28,326 nt of DNA from an uncultured Planctomycetia bacterium (GTDB taxonomy: Bacteria > Planctomycetota > UBA1135 > GCA-002686595): assembly GCA_937952135.1 (NCBI GenBank), contig CALFYL010000241.1, positions 1 to 28,326 on the forward strand, given 5' to 3'. The notes below the pieces were generated by a model that saw only the letters and a list, made by a program, of their open reading frames with translations, did no database searches and was not told the origin of the DNA. Of the stretch, positions 1 through 7,663 are shown one piece after another; position 1 is the first letter of the stretch, and every line of letters begins with the position of its first letter. A program made the position numbers and the translations under genes.

Positions 1-118
1 CACAAGTTGGGGAGATGAGAACGAAGAAGCGATCATCCGCCGGCCCTACGTTGGTGGTGTACTCCCCGAGGACGAATCCGCCGCGAGCCACCGCCTTCTC
101 GATGTCCTCGTTCGTCAT
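1..118 (-). CDS. Hypothetical protein, N-terminal part only (runs off the window)
   Basis: About 39 codons are present, starting with ATG at 118 and running off the left edge. The translation begins MTNEDIEKAVARGGFVLGEY and is almost the same as the start of the 132-residue protein encoded at 24339-24737. The nucleotide sequence 1-118 repeats 24620-24737 with only a few changes, clustered around codons 5-8. It is therefore a second copy (paralogue) of that unknown gene. As at the right-hand copy, the stub of a tyrosine recombinase lies directly upstream of it. No function is recognised; whether the gene is complete cannot be told from this window. Confidence 0.7.
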   Translation of the reverse strand, partial: MTNEDIEKAVARGGFVLGEYTTNVGPADDRFFVLISPTC

Positions 119-155
119 CTGGTGCAACTCGTGTTGACGGCGGCGTGCGACGCGC

Positions 156-276
156 TCACGGGTCGGCATGGTAGCCGAGCGACGGCGCGCCGCCGGACTC
201 GACCACCCCCCGCTTCTCCTCGATCGCGACGTGCGTGTACACCCGGCTCGTCAGCCCCACGTTGCAGATCACCGGC
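156..276 (-). pseudogene. Tyrosine recombinase C-terminal remnant (type B)
   Basis: Translation on the minus strand gives GLTSRVYTHVAIEEKRGVVE followed by about a dozen residues and a stop at 156-158. This is the extreme C-terminus of a tyrosine recombinase, holding the nucleophile-region VYTHV and the trailing helix. The R, K and HxxR parts are absent. It matches the larger remnant at 24815-24999 (LTSRVYTRVAIEDLRGAVE) and differs from the recombinases at 977-2200 and 25895-27001, which end in VYLHLGVEEMRGVVE. The upstream break at about 276 directly abuts the stop of the 211-residue gene, so a recombination event seems to have replaced the rest of the recombinase. Confidence 0.7.
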
Positions 277-285
277 AGCGGCCAA

Positions 286-921
286 CTACAAAAGCCCCGC
301 CTCGACAATCCACGCGCGGTGCCGTTGGGGCCATGCGGGGTTGTCTACGAGCTTGATGGACGTTCCCGAGTAGCGCTTCCACGGGTTCGTCCTATCGCTC
401 GGCTGGACCCCCAACCGCTCGTGCTCTGATCGCGTCACCACGCAGCCGACGCAGTACCGATCAAGCAGGTCGACTAGGTCGGCTACAGACAGCGGCTCGG
501 CGCTGCGCACGAACACTGCCATCATCTGCCGCCAGTGCTCGCGCCGAAACACGTGCTCGTGCTGAATCGAGTCGGGCTCGCGATTCTTCTTGGACGCCGC
601 CGCGCAGACGGCGCGAAGTCGGTCCAAGGGGCGCCGCTCGGCCAGACCTGAGACGAGGCGAAACGCCGCCACGCTCCAGAAAGGGCAACCGTAGTACTTA
701 CCCGTCAGCTCAGACCACTTCCACGCGGCTTGGCCGAGCGGTTCGCGGCCGTTGTCATCGCGAATCTGACGTGCGGCAGCTTCCAGTCGCGGTGCAACCG
801 GAGCCACGCCCGTGCACAGGTACTGATGCAGATACTCCACGATCGCACTCCGGTCGCGGTCTGCCGCCTCCCGCACCGGGAGCGCCACTTGGAACAGGTC
901 CGATGCACTGAAGTTCGACAT
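286..921 (-). CDS. Hypothetical protein, 211 aa, between two recombinase genes
   Basis: This is an intact 211-codon frame beginning MSNFSASDLFQVALPV at 921 and ending in a TAG at 286-288. I do not recognise the family with confidence. Visible features are a His-rich segment QHEHVFRREHW (about residues 118-128), then CVGCVVTRSEHERL (about 156-169), then NPWKRYSG. An HEH/CVVT-EH/W-RY layout suggests a conserved globular family rather than a random frame. There is no signal peptide or membrane segment. The gene is sandwiched between a recombinase remnant (downstream) and the complete recombinase at 977-2200 (upstream, 55 bp away). It occupies the same cassette position as the unknown genes at 25068-25766 and 27100-27825. 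Confidence 0.75.
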   Translation of the reverse strand: MSNFSASDLFQVALPVREAADRDRSAIVEYLHQYLCTGVAPVAPRLEAAARQIRDDNGREPLGQAAWKWSELTGKYYGCPFWSVAAFRLVSGLAERRPLDRLRAVCAAASKKNREPDSIQHEHVFRREHWRQMMAVFVRSAEPLSVADLVDLLDRYCVGCVVTRSEHERLGVQPSDRTNPWKRYSGTSIKLVDNPAWPQRHRAWIVEAGLL

Positions 922-976
922 TTCAACTCATGCTACGCGCGCAGTGCGCGGAGTTCGACGCACGGGCCCGCCCGAA

Positions 977-2200
977 TCAATGGCCTTCAGCGGCCTCGGG
1001 CCGCTCCACCACCCCACGCATCTCCTCGACGCCCAGGTGCAGGTACACGCGCGCCGTGAGCTTGGGGTCCGAGTGCCCCAAGATCCGCTGCGTGACCGCG
1101 AGCGGCGCGCCGTTGCGCGCCATCCTCGACGCCGCCGTGTGCCGCAGCGCGTGCAGGTCGAGCGAGCGGCCGTGGGCGTCGACGCGCTCGATGTTGGCGG
1201 CGGCGAGCAGGCGGTCGAGCACGCGCATGGCGTTGTTGGTGGGCGCGGAGAGCGGCTTGCCCTCGGGCGAGACGAACACGGGCTCCACGGGCCGCACGGC
1301 GCGCCCTGTTGCGCGCTGGCGTAGCTCGCGCAGCCGGTCCATCTCCGCGGCCATCGCGCGCGTGATGGGCAGCGAGCGCGCCCTACGCGCCTTGGTGGTC
1401 TCGGCGCGCAGCGCGACCACGCGCGTCGCGAGGTCCACGTCGGCCCAGGTGAGCGCGCGCGCCTCGCCGTAGCGGCACGCGGTCTCGATCAGGAAGCGCC
1501 ACAAGGGAGCCTGCGGGATGCGCACGCCGCCGGAGCGCTTGGCCCGCGTACGACCGCGCTCCACGCTGACGGCGAGCTTGCGTTCGTTCTCGCGATCGTC
1601 GGCCTCGGCGGCGGCGAGGAAGCGCGCGATCTCGTCATCGCTCATGGCGCGGCGGCGCTTGACCTGATGCGCCTCGCCGTCGGGCAAGCGCTTGAGGCGC
1701 GCGAGCGGGTTCTCGGCGATCAGCCCGGCGTCGCACGCCCAGTTGAGCGCGGCGCGCAGGCGGTCGACGTGCACGTTCACGGTGCGCGGCGCGAGGCCCC
1801 CATCGAGCAGCCGGGCGCGCACGCGCAGCACATCGGCGGGCCGCACGTCCATCACGCGGCGCACGCCCAGCTCTTCGATCATGCGCGCGAGCGCTTGTCG
1901 GCTGTTGGTGACGTGCGCGTCGCTGGCGCGCGTGCCGAGGTCGGCGAGGTAGCTCTCGATCAGCTCGCCCAGGTCCATCGCCTGCCCAGCGACCGCGCCG
2001 AGCCCGTGCAGCGCCATGTCGCGCGCGCGGATGATTTCGGTTGCGCGCATCTGCGCAACACGCTTGTCGGTCGAGAGCGATTGCTGGCGGCGCACGCCGT
2101 TGGCGTCCGTCCACTTGAGGGTCCACATGGCCGCGCCCGCCCCGCGCTGTACGAGCGCGAGCTTGCCGGGCCCGAGCGCGCGTCCGAGTCGTTGGATCAC
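977..2200 (-). CDS. Tyrosine recombinase/phage integrase (type A, copy 1)
   Basis: This 407-codon gene starts with GTG at 2200, with a GGAG Shine-Dalgarno about 9 bases upstream. It encodes a site-specific recombinase that cuts and rejoins DNA through a tyrosine-DNA link. The order is a short N-terminal arm, a SAM-like core-binding domain (about 75-160) and a catalytic domain (about 190-400). Catalytic positions are visible: Arg in ETACRYGEAR, Lys in ETTKARRARS, HALRHT, LGHSD, and the Tyr nucleophile in ARVYLHL. Bases 1006-2184 are repeated almost perfectly at 25912-27090 in the same orientation, and a shorter third copy lies at 27893-28139. An orphan core-binding protein lies just upstream (2277-2810). 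It is likely the mobility enzyme of the surrounding island. Confidence 0.95.
   Translation of the reverse strand: MIQRLGRALGPGKLALVQRGAGAAMWTLKWTDANGVRRQQSLSTDKRVAQMRATEIIRARDMALHGLGAVAGQAMDLGELIESYLADLGTRASDAHVTNSRQALARMIEELGVRRVMDVRPADVLRVRARLLDGGLAPRTVNVHVDRLRAALNWACDAGLIAENPLARLKRLPDGEAHQVKRRRAMSDDEIARFLAAAEADDRENERKLAVSVERGRTRAKRSGGVRIPQAPLWRFLIETACRYGEARALTWADVDLATRVVALRAETTKARRARSLPITRAMAAEMDRLRELRQRATGRAVRPVEPVFVSPEGKPLSAPTNNAMRVLDRLLAAANIERVDAHGRSLDLHALRHTAASRMARNGAPLAVTQRILGHSDPKLTARVYLHLGVEEMRGVVERPEAAEGH
1006..2184. repeat. Long direct repeat, left copy (matches 25912-27090)
   Basis: About 1,179 bp of the recombinase gene recur at a constant offset of 24,906 bp, same orientation. 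By eye the central part (about 1120-1990) appears identical, with scattered mismatches only near both ends (for example around 1050-1075 and 1995-2080). Such identity means recent duplication or gene conversion. It would allow homologous excision of a circle of about 24.9 kb. Confidence 0.93.
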
Positions 2201-2276
2201 GGGTTCATCTCCGTGAAGCGGCGCGGCCGCCGACCTCGGCGTGCGAGATCGACGGCCACGCGTGCGCCTCGTACGA

Positions 2277-2810
2277 CTACGCGGCGCTCTCGGGATTGCT
2301 CGCGGCGATCATCGCTTCGGCCACGTCTGCCGCCGCTTCCGCTTCGGGCTGCGACACTTCGAGCACGATCGCGCCGCGACGCTTGCGCTTGGCCTTCGTC
2401 TCGGCGGGCGCGGGTTCGGACGCGGCCGCGTCGTCCTTCTTCGTGCGCTTCTTCGGCTTGGCGTCGGGTTCGTCGGCGGGCTCGGCAGGCGACGTTGCGA
2501 TCAAGCCCGTCTGCGCAGCCCACGCGAGCGCGAGGCGCAACACGCGTTGCGTCTTCAAGTACGACGGGGCGGCCTTCGGCTTCCCCGAGCGCAGCTTCAT
2601 CACGCGGTCGCTCGCGTTGTAGGTCTCGATGTCGCTGCGCGAGATTGCGCCGATCGAACGATCCGCGCCGAGTTCGCGTTGCGCGACGTTCAACTCCATC
2701 GAGTACGAGAACACCGTGCCGCGCGAGCGCCCCTCGGCTTCCAGGTGTTGCAGGTAGCGTTCGGAGAGTTCGGCGAGCGTGATCGAGGCGGTCATCTTCT
2801 TGGGGGTCAT
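2277..2810 (-). CDS. Orphan recombinase core-binding-domain protein
   Basis: The most likely start is ATG at 2810 (MTPKKMTASITLAELSERYL), giving 177 residues; the open frame upstream of it is not convincing. Residues about 8-105 look like the SAM-like core-binding (N-terminal) domain of a tyrosine recombinase: SERYLQHLEAEGRSRGTV, a predicted helix ending QRELG, then SRSDIETY and LRLALAWAAQTGLI. No catalytic domain follows. Instead there is a charged, low-complexity tail rich in Lys, Ala, Glu and Pro (about 108-177). The gene sits 76 bp upstream of the full recombinase at 977-2200 and downstream of a small HTH gene. A DNA-binding accessory factor of recombination is possible; that is inference. 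Confidence 0.75.
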   Translation of the reverse strand: MTPKKMTASITLAELSERYLQHLEAEGRSRGTVFSYSMELNVAQRELGADRSIGAISRSDIETYNASDRVMKLRSGKPKAAPSYLKTQRVLRLALAWAAQTGLIATSPAEPADEPDAKPKKRTKKDDAAASEPAPAETKAKRKRRGAIVLEVSQPEAEAAADVAEAMIAASNPESAA

Positions 2811-2954
2811 GGTCAATGCGTTGTGGTTGCGCGCCGCACCATCGCGGCGACAAACGCATGTGGGCTCGACCTCCCGAACACCGCGAGGCAATGCTGCCGA
2901 AGCCCGCGCTTCTCACGTGTAAGGCCGACCTGCGACGTGAAGGTGCGACTTCGA

Positions 2955-3290
2955 TCACGACCGCTTTGCCTTCAATTTCGCGAGGTGCGCTTCGACATCG
3001 GAGCGACGCCATCGCGGGCGCTTCGCCGCGCCCACGTTCTTGGGCAGCTCGCCGCCCGAGCGCATGCGCCGAAGCGTGCGCTCATCGACCGCCAAGATCT
3101 CCGCGAACTCGCGCGGCGTGATCAACGCGTCCTTGGTCTTGCTCGCCGCGCCCCCGCGCTCGATCGCTTCGCGCAACGCCACGAGGTTCGCGTTCGTCGC
3201 GCGCGTCTCGTCGATGAGCACGATCAAGAGCGACGTGAGAGTCGGCACGTGGTCGCGCCCGAGGTCGTCGTCGTCATGCCTTGCGCTCAT
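2955..3290 (-). CDS. HTH (helix-turn-helix_17/excisionase-like) DNA-binding protein
   Basis: The 111-residue frame starts with ATG at 3290. That ATG overlaps by 4 bp (ATGA) the stop of the preceding frame at 3287, which supports the start. The C-terminal half reads TPREFAEILAVDERTLRRMR, then a GGELPKNVG turn, RPRWRRSDVEAHLAKLKA: the winged HTH layout typical of MerR-type/excisionase-like proteins. The N-terminal half (about 15-50) is a probable helical or coiled segment (LTSLLIVLIDETRATNANL). It is the last gene of the coupled operon running from 7.6 kb. A role as excisionase or transcriptional regulator for the nearby recombinase is likely but not shown by sequence alone. Confidence 0.85.
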   Translation of the reverse strand: MSARHDDDDLGRDHVPTLTSLLIVLIDETRATNANLVALREAIERGGAASKTKDALITPREFAEILAVDERTLRRMRSGGELPKNVGAAKRPRWRRSDVEAHLAKLKAKRS

Positions 3291-3774
3291 GACGCCTCCG
3301 ATCCGATCGCCGTCCGCGCGCCAACGTCCGATGACCACAAGAATGGGACCAGCGCCAACCCGTCCCCGATCCGCCACCGCCGGCTGCCATTGAGCGCGGT
3401 GGTTCGCGCCAGGCGAGGCGGGAGCGCGGCGGCCTGTCGCCGGCCGGGCAGGCCCGACGGGGCGACGGAGTCCGCGAATGGAGCCCGGCGCAACCCGCCT
3501 GAGCGACGGTCGATCGCGGCACCGCCGTACACGACATCGAGGCTGCGACGGAGGTCGGTTCAGGGACTCCAACTCCCGCGGGCAGGCCCCGAGCCGGTCT
3601 GCCTGGCCGCGTGTGCGCGCCTACAACGCCGTCTGCCGCGCCGTAGACCCGCGTGCTCCGCAGCGCATCAGCGTCCGCCAGACGCGAGCCCACGCGCTCG
3701 GGGCGGCACTGCGCGCCGATGCTCACCGCGAACGCCACGAGCGCCTGGAGGAGCAGCGCGATGATGCGGATCAT
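3287..3774 (-). pseudogene. Small secreted or membrane protein, probably frameshifted
   Basis: An ATG at 3774 overlaps by 4 bp the stop of the previous gene (ATGA). It opens a frame beginning MIRIIALLLQALVAFAVSIG, a clear hydrophobic signal or anchor. In that frame the protein becomes arginine- and proline-rich and runs 166 codons to 3274. From about 3559 down, another frame shows better third-position GC and ends at 3287 in GCGTCATGA, exactly in ATGA overlap with the next gene. The simplest reading is one gene with coupled ends and a single-base indel near 3560-3620. A small phage-type membrane or lysis accessory protein is conceivable, but no family is recognised. Alternatively the 166-codon frame itself is used. 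Confidence 0.5.
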
Positions 3775-4046
3775 CGAAGCTCTCCCCGCGCCTGAAGCGC
3801 CGCCAGGACCTGCGCCTCGATGTCGCGACCAACAGCGCTGGAGATCGGCGCGATGAGGCTGTGCTCAACGCCGCTCCGGTCCCTGCGCGACGGCAGACTG
3901 ATCACATTCCTGCCGTCCCGCGCGCGCCTGATCGCGACGCCGTCGATGAGCAGTTCGCCGACCTGCACGCGGGCGAAGCCGAGCAGGCCGGCCGCCACGT
4001 CCAACGGGCGCGCCGGGCGGAACGCGATCACGGTGGCGCGGGTCAT
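3771..4046 (-). CDS. Small hypothetical protein, 91 aa, recombinase-operon member
   Basis: The start ATG at 4046 overlaps the stop of the upstream gene (4043) by 4 bp. The protein has 91 residues: MTRATVIAFRPARPLDVAAG, then LLGFARVQVGELLIDGVAIR, RARDGRNVISLPSRRDRSG, and a C-terminal helix VGRDIEAQVLAALQARGEL. The middle (about 20-55) resembles the SpoVG-like pattern 'L-G-v-v-D-g-i-i-R-dG-v-vsfPsr' seen in small planctomycete and phage proteins. This is a pattern resemblance, not a proven family assignment. No membrane segment. It is co-translated with a zinc-ribbon protein upstream and a membrane protein downstream. Confidence 0.75.
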   Translation of the reverse strand: MTRATVIAFRPARPLDVAAGLLGFARVQVGELLIDGVAIRRARDGRNVISLPSRRDRSGVEHSLIAPISSAVGRDIEAQVLAALQARGELR

Positions 4047-4516
4047 GACGCACCTCGCGCGTCGCGCCGACGATCCGGGTCGTGGTGGAAGTCCTGCTCG
4101 CTGCACGCGCAGATGGTCCAGCGCGCGTTCAGGAGTCGCTCGATGCCGGTGCCGTTGCACACTGCGCAGTCCATGTCGGGGCGACCGGGACCGAACGGGG
4201 AAGCGGGCGGCCGAACCCGAGCCCAGGCCAATTGCTCGGTCGGGTGGTCGGGCTTGTGGCAAGCGGCGCAGATCCAGCGGCCGACAGCCGCAAGCGCCCA
4301 GAACTCCGTCCCGCGGCACCCGTAACACGCGGCCGTCGGGCCGGGCCGTTCGTGGCGCGTGAGCAGCGCAACGATCTCGGCCTTCTGGGCGGCCACGCGC
4401 TCGCGAAGCTCTGGAGAGAGCCCACGCGGCGGTTGGGAGTAGATCCGCCCGTCCTTCACGACGAGCTTCACGCCGATCTGGCTCAGTTCGACAACGAGTG
4501 CGGCAGCGGAGCTCAT
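4043..4516 (-). CDS. TubC-N-like/zinc-ribbon protein, 157 aa
   Basis: The gene starts with ATG at 4516 in a 4-bp overlap with the primase stop (4513). Residues 1-52 (LVVELSQIGVKLVVKDGRI, LSPELRERVAAQKAEIVALL) match the layout of the TubC N-terminal docking domain, which in mobile elements is often found next to primases. Two cysteine clusters follow: C64-x2-C67 with C83-x2-C86, and C117-x2-C120 with C136-x-C138, fitting one or two zinc ribbons. A protein-protein or DNA-binding accessory for the replication protein is the likely role (inference from coupling and domain type). Confidence 0.82.
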   Translation of the reverse strand: MSSAAALVVELSQIGVKLVVKDGRIYSQPPRGLSPELRERVAAQKAEIVALLTRHERPGPTAACYGCRGTEFWALAAVGRWICAACHKPDHPTEQLAWARVRPPASPFGPGRPDMDCAVCNGTGIERLLNARWTICACSEQDFHHDPDRRRDARGAS

Positions 4517-7362
4517 GCGATGAACCCCGACTCGTCGTCCTCAACGCCGTCCCCGACCTCGCAGCCGACCTCGGGGTCAGCGCCAGCACCCCGCTGCCCG
4601 GCCGCGCCCGCCTCGCCATTGGCTGCGTCCCCGTCAGCTTCGCTCGGCGCGCCATCACGCTCGGAGTCCGTCGACGATGCAGTTTGACAGTTTTCGCAGT
4701 TCTCGCCCCGTCGTTCTATATCGCGTGCGCACGCGCGCGCATCACACTCATATCCATCGCTTTCTCCCTCGCCCGCATCCGCGTGATAAGGGGTTGGTGG
4801 AACTGCGGAAACTGTCAAACTGCGAGTTGGCTCGACCGCCTGGAGGGCCCACCGCGCCCGGGTGCCCGATTCGCCCATACGGATGAAGCGGAGCCCGTCC
4901 ACGACGCGCCGCTCGTAGCGCGCCAGGAACTTCCCGAGCCGACGCGGTTCGACCGCATCGGCCATGCGACCGCTTCCGGCGACCACAAGCAGCGCTTGCT
5001 TCAGGTCGTCGTTCGCGCCGCTGCAGACCGCCACGACTTCGGAGGTCGTGACGACACGTTCGCCGAAGACACGGCTCCACGCGGCCATCAGGTCGGCGCA
5101 CGGCTCGTTCTCGGGATCCCCGGCTTCAAGCTGGGTCATGCCCGCCAGCGGGTCGGCGTAGCCCGCCCACACCACCGCGTTGCGAATCACGCGATTCCAG
5201 CCAGCGAGGCGGTAGGGACCGAGGCCTTGGTCGGGACACCCGGCAGCGATGAACGCCTTGATCACGGTCAGCGCCGCCGCGACGAGTTCGCCACGCCTCT
5301 CCAGCGCGATCTCCGTTGGGTCCCGAGTCTCCCAGCGCTTCGCCCACGGGCGCTCGACCGCGGGATCGAGACGGATCAGAACCGAGCGCGACACTGTGTC
5401 GCCTCGCGGCTCGAGGTTGACTCCCGAGTACGCGAACAACACGCCGTCTGTCGGAAGCGAGATCGTGCCCGTCTTCCCGAGCGGCCGGCCGGTGTACACC
5501 GGCTCCGTGATCGCCTTGGCAATCGAAGGCGTGTCCAGTTTCTCCGCGTTCCGAAGGTTGTCGAACGACACGAATCTGTGTCCCTCGACCAACACGGAGA
5601 GGATTCGTTTGTCCGCTTCCTCGTCGTTCGTACCGGGGTCGATCAACGCCGGTCCGCGGCCCGTCGCCAAGATCGCGCCCAACCGAAGCAGCGTCGACTT
5701 GCCGCACGAGCGGTTCGGTGCCGTCGCGCCGAACGCTGGACCTTGCGCATAGGTCGACCTTCCGACGGCGCTCAGGAGCAGCGCCAGCGCCGCTGCGCGA
5801 TCGCAGTCGTCAATGAACGGAAATCCTGCGAGCAACTGATCGTCGATCCAGCGCATCGCGCACTTGGCTTCCTCCTGCGTGGGCGACGGCGCAATCGGGG
5901 CGAAGGCAACGCCGCGTGTTCGCAGCACCAGCCCGGAAGCCGGGTCGTAGCCCTCGAGCTCGAGGACGCGGCCGTCCTCGAACAGTTGCGGGGCCTCGAC
6001 TACTCCCGCAAGGAGCGGGAAGGGCCAGCTGCCTGCGTGGGACTGAATCGCCCGAGCGAGTTCGGCGGGCGGATGCGCCGGGTAGGGATCGCCCTTCTTG
6101 TCGTAGCGGATGAAGCGGGCGACTCGTGCAGCTTGATCGAGGATGTAGGGCTCATCCGCGTCGCGGATCACAGTCGCGCCACGTTCCAGTTCGATGCGCC
6201 CCTTCGAGGCTTCTTCCAAGCGGACTGTGCGAACGAGCGCACCTTGACGCTGGAACATCCGCGGCTCGCGCGGATCCCCGCCGTTGATCAGGCGCTCCGT
6301 CTTCTCAGCAGCTTGAGGCAGCTCGCCGGCGAGAATGTGGACCTTGGGACGGGAGTCCTCGGGAGCATGCACAGCTCCGTCTGACCCGTGCTCGTCGACT
6401 TGGAAGTCGACGACCTCAGCCGCCGCCTGCAGCAGTTCGAGCAGTTCCTTGCCGGCCGCTATGCAGGCGTCACAGTCTTCGATGTCGAGTCCGGCGGCCG
6501 CCTTCGCTTGAAGCCACTCGCGCACGTCCTTGCAATCGCTGGGCGGCATCGCTTGGCGCACCGGTCGCGACCACGCGCTGGCGAGGTGGCTCGCGATCTT
6601 CTGCATGCCCTCGCGGCCAGGGTGGCTGCCGTTCGGCTTCTTGTCGTTCTCGCCGACAATCACTACGTCCCCGACATCGCGGAGCAGCGTCGCGAGCATC
6701 TCGCAGCCGCCCGTGTTGTTCGGTCGCCCAACTCCGCGCAAGCCGAGCACGCTCAGTGCTGCGACATCGCTCGCGCCTTCCACGACCAGGACCGGGCCGG
6801 TCGCAGTGTCGAACGACTTCGGGATGATCAGTCCGCGACGACAGCCGGCTCTCGCGCTTGGCGAGCCCTTGCGTCCGTCCTCGGCTCTGAACGAGAACCC
6901 GACGATGCAGCGCTGCCCGTCGTACTCGGGGAACGACGAGGCGAACTTGGGACGGTCGCCGGGCCACGCGGCTCCGTTCGCCTTGAGCAGACCAAGGTCG
7001 GATCGCTTGGCCCATCCGACCTCCAGATCGACCAAGCTCGCGGCGGTGACGCCGAGCTGAATCGCGAGCGTCTGGCGCAAGGCCTCGGAGGACTGGAAGA
7101 CGAACTGCGCCTGCAGCTTGGCGAGGTCGAACCCGTCGGCCGCTTGAACGACCGGCGTGACCGCGCGCCTGGAAACGTGCTCCGGGGCGAAGATCGCCCC
7201 ACGTTCATCGCTAGTCGAGTCCTTGTGGAACCGCATGCCTTGCGGCGGATCCTTGGACCGGAAGCAGTGCAGGAAGCCCTGCTCGCTCCAAGCACAGCGG
7301 TCCGCCGCGCCGCACGCGGGGCAGGGCTCGGCCTTCCGCACGCCCTTCCAGCCGGCGCTCAC
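4513..7362 (-). CDS. Primase: zinc ribbon, TOPRIM and P-loop ATPase
   Basis: I place the start at GTG 7362, which overlaps the upstream HTH stop by 4 bp (GTGA); the frame upstream of it is shadow. The 949-residue protein has CPACGAADRCAW ... LHCF (about 14-34, zinc ribbon). A TOPRIM domain follows at about 189-243 (VLVVEGASDVAAL, then VVIVGENDKK). A P-loop ATPase lies at about 545-700, with the Walker A-like PNRSCGKSTLLRL and the Walker B-like HRFVSFDNL. The tail from about 870 is acidic and low-complexity. This layout fits a plasmid- or phage-type primase/helicase-like protein that would start replication of the element. It is followed by three more coupled genes. The Walker A is a shortened G-K-S form. 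Confidence 0.9.
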   Translation of the reverse strand: MSAGWKGVRKAEPCPACGAADRCAWSEQGFLHCFRSKDPPQGMRFHKDSTSDERGAIFAPEHVSRRAVTPVVQAADGFDLAKLQAQFVFQSSEALRQTLAIQLGVTAASLVDLEVGWAKRSDLGLLKANGAAWPGDRPKFASSFPEYDGQRCIVGFSFRAEDGRKGSPSARAGCRRGLIIPKSFDTATGPVLVVEGASDVAALSVLGLRGVGRPNNTGGCEMLATLLRDVGDVVIVGENDKKPNGSHPGREGMQKIASHLASAWSRPVRQAMPPSDCKDVREWLQAKAAAGLDIEDCDACIAAGKELLELLQAAAEVVDFQVDEHGSDGAVHAPEDSRPKVHILAGELPQAAEKTERLINGGDPREPRMFQRQGALVRTVRLEEASKGRIELERGATVIRDADEPYILDQAARVARFIRYDKKGDPYPAHPPAELARAIQSHAGSWPFPLLAGVVEAPQLFEDGRVLELEGYDPASGLVLRTRGVAFAPIAPSPTQEEAKCAMRWIDDQLLAGFPFIDDCDRAAALALLLSAVGRSTYAQGPAFGATAPNRSCGKSTLLRLGAILATGRGPALIDPGTNDEEADKRILSVLVEGHRFVSFDNLRNAEKLDTPSIAKAITEPVYTGRPLGKTGTISLPTDGVLFAYSGVNLEPRGDTVSRSVLIRLDPAVERPWAKRWETRDPTEIALERRGELVAAALTVIKAFIAAGCPDQGLGPYRLAGWNRVIRNAVVWAGYADPLAGMTQLEAGDPENEPCADLMAAWSRVFGERVVTTSEVVAVCSGANDDLKQALLVVAGSGRMADAVEPRRLGKFLARYERRVVDGLRFIRMGESGTRARWALQAVEPTRSLTVSAVPPTPYHADAGEGESDGYECDARACARDIERRGENCENCQTASSTDSERDGAPSEADGDAANGEAGAAGQRGAGADPEVGCEVGDGVEDDESGFIA

Positions 7363-7601
7363 GGGTTCACCTGCCGAAGCGACGGGGTGCGTGCGATGTG
7401 CGCAAGCAACGCCGAACGGCTCACCAGCCAGCGGCGTCCGACGCGGCGACCAGGGATGCGCCCTGATCGGAGCGCAGCGCGCACGCCGGCCGGCGTCATC
7501 CGCAGGATGCCGGACAACTCCTCGGCGACGAGGATGTCCGGAAGGTAGATGGACTCGACCGGCCGCCCGCGGCCACTCGTCGGTTCGTTGGTGTTCGGCA
7601 T
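7359..7601 (-). CDS. Small HTH (excisionase-like) DNA-binding protein
   Basis: The 80-residue reading from ATG 7601 is preferred; a GTG at 7619 would add six residues. The core SIYLPDILVAEELSGILRM, TPAGVRAALRSGRIPGRRVG, RRWLVSRSALLAHI is a typical HTH_17/excisionase winged helix: helix, turn, recognition helix, then an RRW wing. The stop overlaps the GTG start of the primase by 4 bp, so the two are translationally coupled. As first gene of the operon it is well placed to act as an autoregulator or as a replication/excision control protein. That role is inferred. Confidence 0.87.
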   Translation of the reverse strand: MPNTNEPTSGRGRPVESIYLPDILVAEELSGILRMTPAGVRAALRSGRIPGRRVGRRWLVSRSALLAHIARTPSLRQVNP

Positions 7602-7663
7602 GCCCCACGTGCGCTGCACGGGGGTCGCTGTCGAACTATCTCCGTAACGCTTTCGTCACCACT

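Noticed and set aside
2241..3764. 507-codon plus-strand open frame, and similar long frames at 4498-6384, 6388-7548 and 15254-16576
   Set aside because: They lie antisense to well-supported genes, have Arg/Ala/His-rich compositions and no domain motifs; high GC keeps antisense frames open.
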